DNA of 9,684 nt from Chloroflexota bacterium (lineage in GTDB: Bacteria; Chloroflexota; Dehalococcoidia; SM23-28-2; RBG-16-64-32): positions 1-9,684 of the forward strand of contig JADFKG010000078.1 in the NCBI GenBank assembly GCA_022565075.1. Reading direction: 5' to 3'. The translations under genes and the position numbers were made by a program. Position 1 is the first letter of the stretch. Each line of letters opens with the position of its first letter. The notes under the pieces are model-generated. The model ran no database searches. It saw only the letters and a list, made by a program, of their open reading frames with translations, and was not told where the DNA came from. Of the stretch, positions 6,116 to 9,684 are shown piece after piece.

Positions 6116-6982
6116 ATGAGTCGAACGCCGAACGGAACGAGTGTGGCAGCTTCGGAGCGCGATCTGGCGCTCGAAGAAGCCAGCATCAACCGCATAGCCT
6201 GGGCAAGCGGAATTGCGGTCACGATCGTCACGGTCGGGGCCCTGATCGCGCTGTCTGTGAAGGTAGGCGGAGAGTGGTGGCACTTCGCTCTCTACTCGAC
6301 GGCGGCAGGCGTCCCCTTCGCCTACGCTCTCTTCTGCGGCGTGATGATTCGGCGGATGCACCTCTCCTCCTACCATCGCTTTAAGACAAGGCTGGTGATG
6401 CAGTTGACTGACCTCCAGGACCTGGCCTTCCGGGACGAACTAACCGGCCTCTTCAACCGCCGGCACTTCTACGAAGTGCTGAAGATAGAGGTTGAGAAGG
6501 CGCGCCTCTCCAGGCAGCCACTGGCGATCATGGTGATGGACCTCGACGGGCTGAAAACGATCAACGACGAGTACGGCCACCGTATCGGGGACGAAGTCCT
6601 GACCAACCTCGGCAAGGCGATGGCCCGGCACACGCGCACACACGACGTAGCGGCCCGCCTGGGCGGTGACGAGTTCGGCATCGTGATGCCGGAGACTGAC
6701 AAGCGTGGCGCCTTCGCGCTGGCGCGGCGCCTATGGGAAGACCTAGAAAGGACGCCGATGTATCAGGAAGGGGACAAATCGATCGTGGTCACGGTCTCCG
6801 TCGGCCTTGCGGGCTACCCGTGGGGCGGCGAAGAGGTCGAAGAACTGATCCAGTGGGCGGACGCTGACATGTACGCCAACAAAGTGTCGCGAAAACTCGC
6901 CAAGAGCGGCGACGCAATAGCACAGCCGGTAACGTCTCAGGGCATCGACTCGGCGCCTGACGACGGATACGGGAACGTTTAG
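6116..6982 (+). CDS. Membrane-anchored diguanylate cyclase (GGDEF domain)
   Basis: A 288-residue protein that would make c-di-GMP from two GTP. Two membrane helices (about 27-49 and 54-78) are joined by a short loop, then a helical linker (about 80-105) leads to a GGDEF domain beginning DELTGLFNRRHF (107-118). Catalytic features are intact: Asp142 of the metal site, the FKxIND-like segment ending Asn150-Asp151, and GGDEF at 183-187. Arg174-Thr-His-Asp177 lies exactly five residues before GGDEF, the inhibitory I-site, so product feedback is expected. There is no extracytoplasmic sensor domain. A c-di-GMP-I riboswitch lies 67 bases upstream, and an HD-GYP gene follows after 11 bases. Start choice: ATG at 6116 with GGGGATCAGG upstream; a GTG at 6098 in frame would add six residues and cannot be excluded. 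Confidence 0.92.
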   Translation: MSRTPNGTSVAASERDLALEEASINRIAWASGIAVTIVTVGALIALSVKVGGEWWHFALYSTAAGVPFAYALFCGVMIRRMHLSSYHRFKTRLVMQLTDLQDLAFRDELTGLFNRRHFYEVLKIEVEKARLSRQPLAIMVMDLDGLKTINDEYGHRIGDEVLTNLGKAMARHTRTHDVAARLGGDEFGIVMPETDKRGAFALARRLWEDLERTPMYQEGDKSIVVTVSVGLAGYPWGGEEVEELIQWADADMYANKVSRKLAKSGDAIAQPVTSQGIDSAPDDGYGNV

Positions 6983-6993
6983 GGGACTCCGAT

Positions 6994-8067
6994 ATGAGGG
7001 AAGTAACCAGTCGAAAACTCGGGACGCGCGGCACGATTGCGACGATAAGCGGGCTGATTCTCTTCGGCCTGATGCTGGCTATGGCTACGGTGGCAGCCGG
7101 CGCGCTCGCCGCTGCGATCGTTGGCTCCGTAGCCCTCTTCGCGACGCTGCTGATGACGCTGCGCTCTGTCCGCCGCGGAAGAGGGACGGTGGAGAGCAGG
7201 ATCAAAGGGGTGCATCAGCAGGAAGTAGCCAGCCGAAGGATCGGGACCCGCGGCACGATTGCGACGATCGCCGGGCTGATTCTCTTCGTTCTGATGCTGG
7301 CTGTGGCTACGGTAGCAGCCAGCCCGATCGCCGCCATGGTCGTTGGCTGCGTGGCCCTCGCCGCGACGCTGCTGCTGACGCTGCACTCTCTCCGCAGTGA
7401 AAGGGAGAAGGCGGAAAGCCAGGTCAGAGGAGTGCATCAGAAGTACAACTCGATCGTCTCCGCCTTGACGGTGGCGATGGGGCCTCAGGACGACATGTTG
7501 GCCAGCCACGCGCGGCGGGTAAGCGACCTGGCGTTCATCCTCGCCCAGCAGATGAGATTGGGCCGCGAGGAGACACAGCTCATCCAGCGCGCCGCCGTGC
7601 TCGCAGACATCGGTAAGATGGAGATCGCGGAGGGGATCCTGTCCAAGGAAGGTGATCTCAGCGAACCGGAGTGGGCCGAGATGCGACGCCATCCGGAGCT
7701 AGGCTCCAATATTCTGACGGGGATCCTCAGCTTCAGCGATGCCGCCGCGGTCGTGCTCGCACACCATGAGCGGTTCGACGGCCAGGGCTATCCGTACGGC
7801 CTCAAGGGCGACGAAATCCCGGTGGGTTCGCGGATTTACGCCGTGGCCGACGCATACGTCGCTATGACGAGTGACCGGCCCCACCGCAAGAAGAGGTCAC
7901 ACGAGATGGCGCTGAAAGAGATACTGAGAAACTCGCTCACGCAGTTTGACCCAGATGTCGTGCGGGCGTTCGTGTGCGCCGAGGAGATGGATCTGTTCGG
8001 CGAGAGCAACGGCTCGGCGAAGGGCGCCGAAGTCGCGATTCCGAGACCGGCCACGGTCGCACGGTAG
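6994..8067 (+). CDS. Membrane HD-GYP domain protein with duplicated membrane module and altered HD motif
   Basis: A 357-residue protein. HD-GYP domains hydrolyse c-di-GMP to pGpG or GMP, opposing the cyclase encoded 11 bases upstream; AGGGGA (6981-6986) overlaps that gene's stop. Residues 3-76 and 77-150 are a tandem duplication, each unit holding two membrane helices, so four are predicted. The HD-GYP domain spans about 150-325: His172, His233 in RRHPELG, HHE (257-259), DGQGYP (262-267) and Asp286 are present. The HD pair itself reads Ala204-Asp205 in LADIGK, with GCA at 7603-7605 instead of a His codon. That His normally binds the catalytic metals, so activity may be lost or changed, and the protein could act as a c-di-GMP receptor. 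RPHR replaces the common RPYR. ATG start by spacing from AGGGGA. Confidence 0.9.
   Translation: MREVTSRKLGTRGTIATISGLILFGLMLAMATVAAGALAAAIVGSVALFATLLMTLRSVRRGRGTVESRIKGVHQQEVASRRIGTRGTIATIAGLILFVLMLAVATVAASPIAAMVVGCVALAATLLLTLHSLRSEREKAESQVRGVHQKYNSIVSALTVAMGPQDDMLASHARRVSDLAFILAQQMRLGREETQLIQRAAVLADIGKMEIAEGILSKEGDLSEPEWAEMRRHPELGSNILTGILSFSDAAAVVLAHHERFDGQGYPYGLKGDEIPVGSRIYAVADAYVAMTSDRPHRKKRSHEMALKEILRNSLTQFDPDVVRAFVCAEEMDLFGESNGSAKGAEVAIPRPATVAR
7000..7221 (+). repeat. Intragenic tandem repeat, unit 1 (222 bp)
   Basis: First copy of a 222-bp direct repeat encoding residues 3-76 of the HD-GYP protein. It starts gaagtaaccagtcga and ends at the codons for GVHQQ. By hand count about 80% of bases and about two thirds of residues match unit 2. 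The period of exactly 74 codons keeps the frame. Confidence 0.9.
7222..7443 (+). repeat. Intragenic tandem repeat, unit 2 (222 bp)
   Basis: Second copy, directly adjoining the first, encoding residues 77-150 and ending at the codons for GVHQK. The segment coding for GTRGTIATIxGLILF is nearly identical to unit 1, while the cytoplasmic end (RSVRRGRGTVESR versus HSLRSEREKAESQ) has diverged most. Confidence 0.9.
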
Positions 8068-8142
8068 GCATCCCGAGCATCAAGGTAGCGTTCGCCAGCC
8101 CTCAGCAGGCCAACGCAAGCGACCGCCGGCGCGGCGATCGGG

Positions 8143-8961
8143 CTAAACGTCGTCCGGCAGTCCTTCGCCAGCAGGCAACCACCGCTCCACGCCACTGAAG
8201 CGCTGGCGGCGAAACTCCTCGCCGTAAGCGAACCCCGCACGCTTGCCGACTGAGGCCGCCCAGGCCTTGATCTGGGCCTCGATCAGCGGCCGGTAGTCGC
8301 CAGGGTCAGCGTCCCGGACGAAGGGCACGTCGAGGCCGGCAGCCGCGACCGCGAGTTGCGCCTCCGTTACTGTCATCTCCATCTGGCAAACGTGCTCGCA
8401 GAGGGCGTCGATCTTGCGTTCGATCTGATCGCCGATGTCGACGGTCTTGTTGAAGTCCCGGGGCGATTTCGCAAAGAAGTAGCGCTCGCCGACGTAGTGT
8501 GGGTCGAGACCGTCCTCGGCGTGCTCCGGATGATAGAGCGGGAAGTGCGAGAAGCTGGCCGCTTCTGTGGCTGCCAGGGCGATGCTGCGGTGGTCGCCGT
8601 GCTCTTCGTACGGCGCGAACGGGTCCCACGTGAAGAGCACGTCGGGGCGGCGGGCGCGGATCAGGCGCATGCACCGTTCGCGAAGCTCGTTGAGCGGCGT
8701 CTCGCTCAGGCGGCCGTCTTCGTAGCCCAGGAACTCAACGTCGGGGTCGACGCCCAGGACCCTGGCGCCTCTGCGGGCCTCCTCGCGTCGCGTCTCCGCC
8801 GTAAAGCGCTCGTCCCAGGCGGGATCGAGCGTGCCCCGCTCGTTGTTCGTGGCGATGACCTCGCGGATCTCGTAGCCCAGGCCGGCCATCTTGGCAATCG
8901 TGCCGCCGGCCATGAACTCCATGTCGTCGGCGTGGGCGACGATGACGAGGACGCGCTTCAC
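8143..8961 (-). CDS. PIG-L family (LmbE-like) zinc deacetylase
   Basis: A 272-residue protein of the PIG-L/LmbE deacetylase family, zinc hydrolases that remove acetyl groups from N-acetylglucosamine conjugates, including mycothiol or bacillithiol precursors and other amide-linked sugars. The N-terminal strand and motif VLVIVAHADDMEF (4-16) correspond to the family's AHPDDxE, with Ala in place of Pro. His10 and Asp13 plus His124 in EEHGDHRS (119-126) are the expected zinc ligands, and Asp12 the likely base. TNNERGT near 39-44 and GYEDGRL at 79-85 are also typical. The GTG start is four bases downstream of the HIT gene stop, with GGGGGTGAGGG as the ribosome-binding region, part of a hairpin repeat. 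The physiological substrate is unknown; the gap to the convergent HD-GYP gene is 75 bases. Confidence 0.88.
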   Translation of the reverse strand: MKRVLVIVAHADDMEFMAGGTIAKMAGLGYEIREVIATNNERGTLDPAWDERFTAETRREEARRGARVLGVDPDVEFLGYEDGRLSETPLNELRERCMRLIRARRPDVLFTWDPFAPYEEHGDHRSIALAATEAASFSHFPLYHPEHAEDGLDPHYVGERYFFAKSPRDFNKTVDIGDQIERKIDALCEHVCQMEMTVTEAQLAVAAAGLDVPFVRDADPGDYRPLIEAQIKAWAASVGKRAGFAYGEEFRRQRFSGVERWLPAGEGLPDDV

Positions 8962-8962
8962 G

Positions 8963-9007
8963 CCCTCACCCCCTGGCCCCCTCTCCCGTGCGCGGGCGAG
9001 GGGGAAG
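8963..9007. repeat. REP-like GC-rich hairpin repeat (CCCTC...GAGGGGG type)
   Basis: CCCCCTC (8977-8983), a mismatch T, CCCG, loop TGCG, then CGGG, a mismatch C, and GAGGGGG (8998-9004), preceded by CCCTCACCCCCTGG. Elements of this form are, to my knowledge, dispersed in many copies in several GC-rich bacterial genomes. Only one copy is in the window, so repetitiveness is inferred. It lies inside the 3' end of the HIT gene and supplies its last codons and stop. Confidence 0.6.
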
Positions 9008-9496
9008 CCGGTCAGGCAGGGAGACTGACCTCCCTGTAGAGGCAGTGAGTTGGCGGATCACTTCGCGGACGCGGGTGCAGAAGGCGTCGACCTCGTCGGC
9101 CGGCGGAGTCTCATTGGCGTTGAACAGATCGACCTGGAGGAAGGGGCCGGGGCTAGCGTGCCTCTCGCCATCACGGTCCCACGCGGGCTGGATGACGAAG
9201 TGAATGTGCCCGGAAGTCCAGCCAGCGTGAGCCCACTGGCAAACATACGTTTGGTCAGGCGAGAGCAGCTCCCGCAGGGCCGCCGTAGCGAGCCAGACGA
9301 GTCGGCCGAAGGCCCCATACTCGGCAGGCGAGAGGTCAACAAAACGCTCGACGTGGCGACGCGGCTTGACGATCAAAGTGCCGACACCCAACGGCCCTAT
9401 GCAGTGCTCGATGAGCCAGCCATCGCTCTCAAAGATGACACCGCCCGGTAAGGACGCGCGTCCGGTGGTCAGGTCACAGGCGAGGCAGCCCTTCAT
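8966..9496 (-). CDS. HIT-family (histidine triad) protein
   Basis: A 176-residue protein of the HIT superfamily of nucleotide hydrolases and transferases. CLAC at 4-7 is the zinc-type CxxC seen near the start of many HIT proteins. GTLIVKPRRHVERFVDL (39-55) is the conserved strand and helix, and GHIHFVIQP (96-104) is the active-site region. The usual HxHxH triad reads His97-Ile-His99-Phe-Val101: the middle His, the nucleophile in this family, is present, but the third is Val. The family has diverse substrates (Ap4A, adenylylated compounds, nucleoside phosphoramidates), so none is assigned. The ATG at 9496 has AGGTGG upstream; the frame runs open to 9628, but that part has Ser/Arg-rich off-frame composition. 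The last about 14 residues are encoded by a hairpin repeat. The deacetylase gene follows after 4 bases. Confidence 0.85.
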   Translation of the reverse strand: MKGCLACDLTTGRASLPGGVIFESDGWLIEHCIGPLGVGTLIVKPRRHVERFVDLSPAEYGAFGRLVWLATAALRELLSPDQTYVCQWAHAGWTSGHIHFVIQPAWDRDGERHASPGPFLQVDLFNANETPPADEVDAFCTRVREVIRQLTASTGRSVSLPDRLPPRPRTGEGARG

Positions 9497-9542
9497 AGCG
9501 CCACCTATCTTACGGGACGCGAGCACCGCCGAGCGCTGACGG

Positions 9543-9656
9543 TCAGGGCCAGGTCTGGACGGTCTTCTGCTCGTCCTCGAAGGCGATGAGCGCGACGTGT
9601 TCGACATCGATGGCGAAGAAGGTGCCACTCTGGCTCCTCCGGACGCCAGCGGTGTG
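9543..9656 (-). pseudogene. Possible frameshifted or truncated small gene
   Basis: On the minus strand a frame ends ...FFAIDVEHVALIAFEDEQ and a few more residues before TGA at 9543-9545. Its third codon positions are strongly G/C, as in real genes here, whereas the overlapping frame continuing into the HIT gene is Ser/Arg-rich like an off-frame reading. This frame has no ATG, GTG or TTG start before a stop at 9657-9659. If one C of the CACC around 9621-9624 is ignored, the upstream reading RWRPEEPEWH joins directly to FFAIDVEH, suggesting a single-base frameshift. A GGAGGA at 9635-9640 precedes. I do not recognise the product. Confidence 0.3.
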
Positions 9657-9684
9657 TCAGGAGTGCGGATTAGCTGCCGGCGAC

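Noticed and set aside
5847..6119. 90-codon + strand open frame across the leader
   Set aside because: It runs through the GEMM-I riboswitch; the conserved RNA structure explains the sequence and the peptide has no family features.
6070..6384. Open frame from GTG 6070 with a GGGGGA site upstream, MAVSAEQTK...
   Set aside because: After about 15 codons it is an off-frame reading of the cyclase gene. A short leader peptide is possible but unsupported.
8068..8142. Search for a bidirectional terminator between the convergent HD-GYP and deacetylase genes
   Set aside because: Only a short CGCCGGCG palindrome (8124-8131) without T-runs was found; not enough to call a terminator.
9497..9628. 44-residue N-terminal extension of the HIT protein from GTG 9628 with a strong GGAGGA site
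   Set aside because: The extension is Ser/Arg/Pro-rich and lacks HIT homology; the HIT core begins at MKGCLAC. The GGAGGA more likely belongs to the damaged small gene.
1..9684. CRISPR array, tRNA, rRNA, transposase or phage genes
   Set aside because: No regularly spaced repeats, cloverleaf sequences, rRNA segments or mobile-element proteins were seen.

Overview
The window is GC-rich chromosomal DNA with short intergenic gaps and many GTG/TTG starts. The gene set (crotonyl-CoA carboxylase/reductase, a split two-subunit transketolase, GGDEF and HD-GYP signalling proteins, a PIG-L deacetylase) and a dispersed CCCTC...GAGGGGG hairpin repeat suggest a Chloroflexota-like bacterium. That placement is inference from style; no marker gene is present.

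Layout. (1) 1-1510, + strand: the tail of an acyl-CoA dehydrogenase, then a full crotonyl-CoA carboxylase/reductase. (2) 1514-2928, - strand: a metal-dependent amidohydrolase coupled by a 4-base overlap to thpR, an RNA 2',3'-cyclic phosphodiesterase. (3) 3045-5832, + strand: an operon of transketolase N-subunit, transketolase C-subunit and a cation diffusion facilitator. It is driven by a promoter with a perfect TATAAT box that lies divergent to the amidohydrolase promoter. (4) 5833-8067, + strand: a c-di-GMP signalling unit, made of a structured leader with a GEMM-I (c-di-GMP-I) riboswitch, a membrane diguanylate cyclase with an intact GGDEF motif and I-site, and a membrane HD-GYP protein. 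(5) 8143-9496, - strand: a HIT-family protein followed by a PIG-L deacetylase, with a hairpin repeat at their junction. (6) 9497-9684: no intact gene, but a short coding-like tail that looks frameshifted.

The most interesting region is the c-di-GMP unit. The riboswitch would sense the product of the cyclase gene it precedes, and the cyclase also carries a product-inhibition site. The HD-GYP partner has lost the His of its HD motif (Ala-Asp instead) and carries an internal 74-residue tandem duplication of a two-helix membrane module. The 3' part of the aptamer can alternatively form a perfect 8-bp hairpin that excludes helix P1, a plausible switching structure. Part of the leader upstream of the aptamer resembles the aptamer's 5' half.

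Other points of note are an approximately 28-residue insertion in the transketolase N-subunit just after its cofactor-binding region, and an Asp-to-Asn change in the membrane metal site of the cation transporter.
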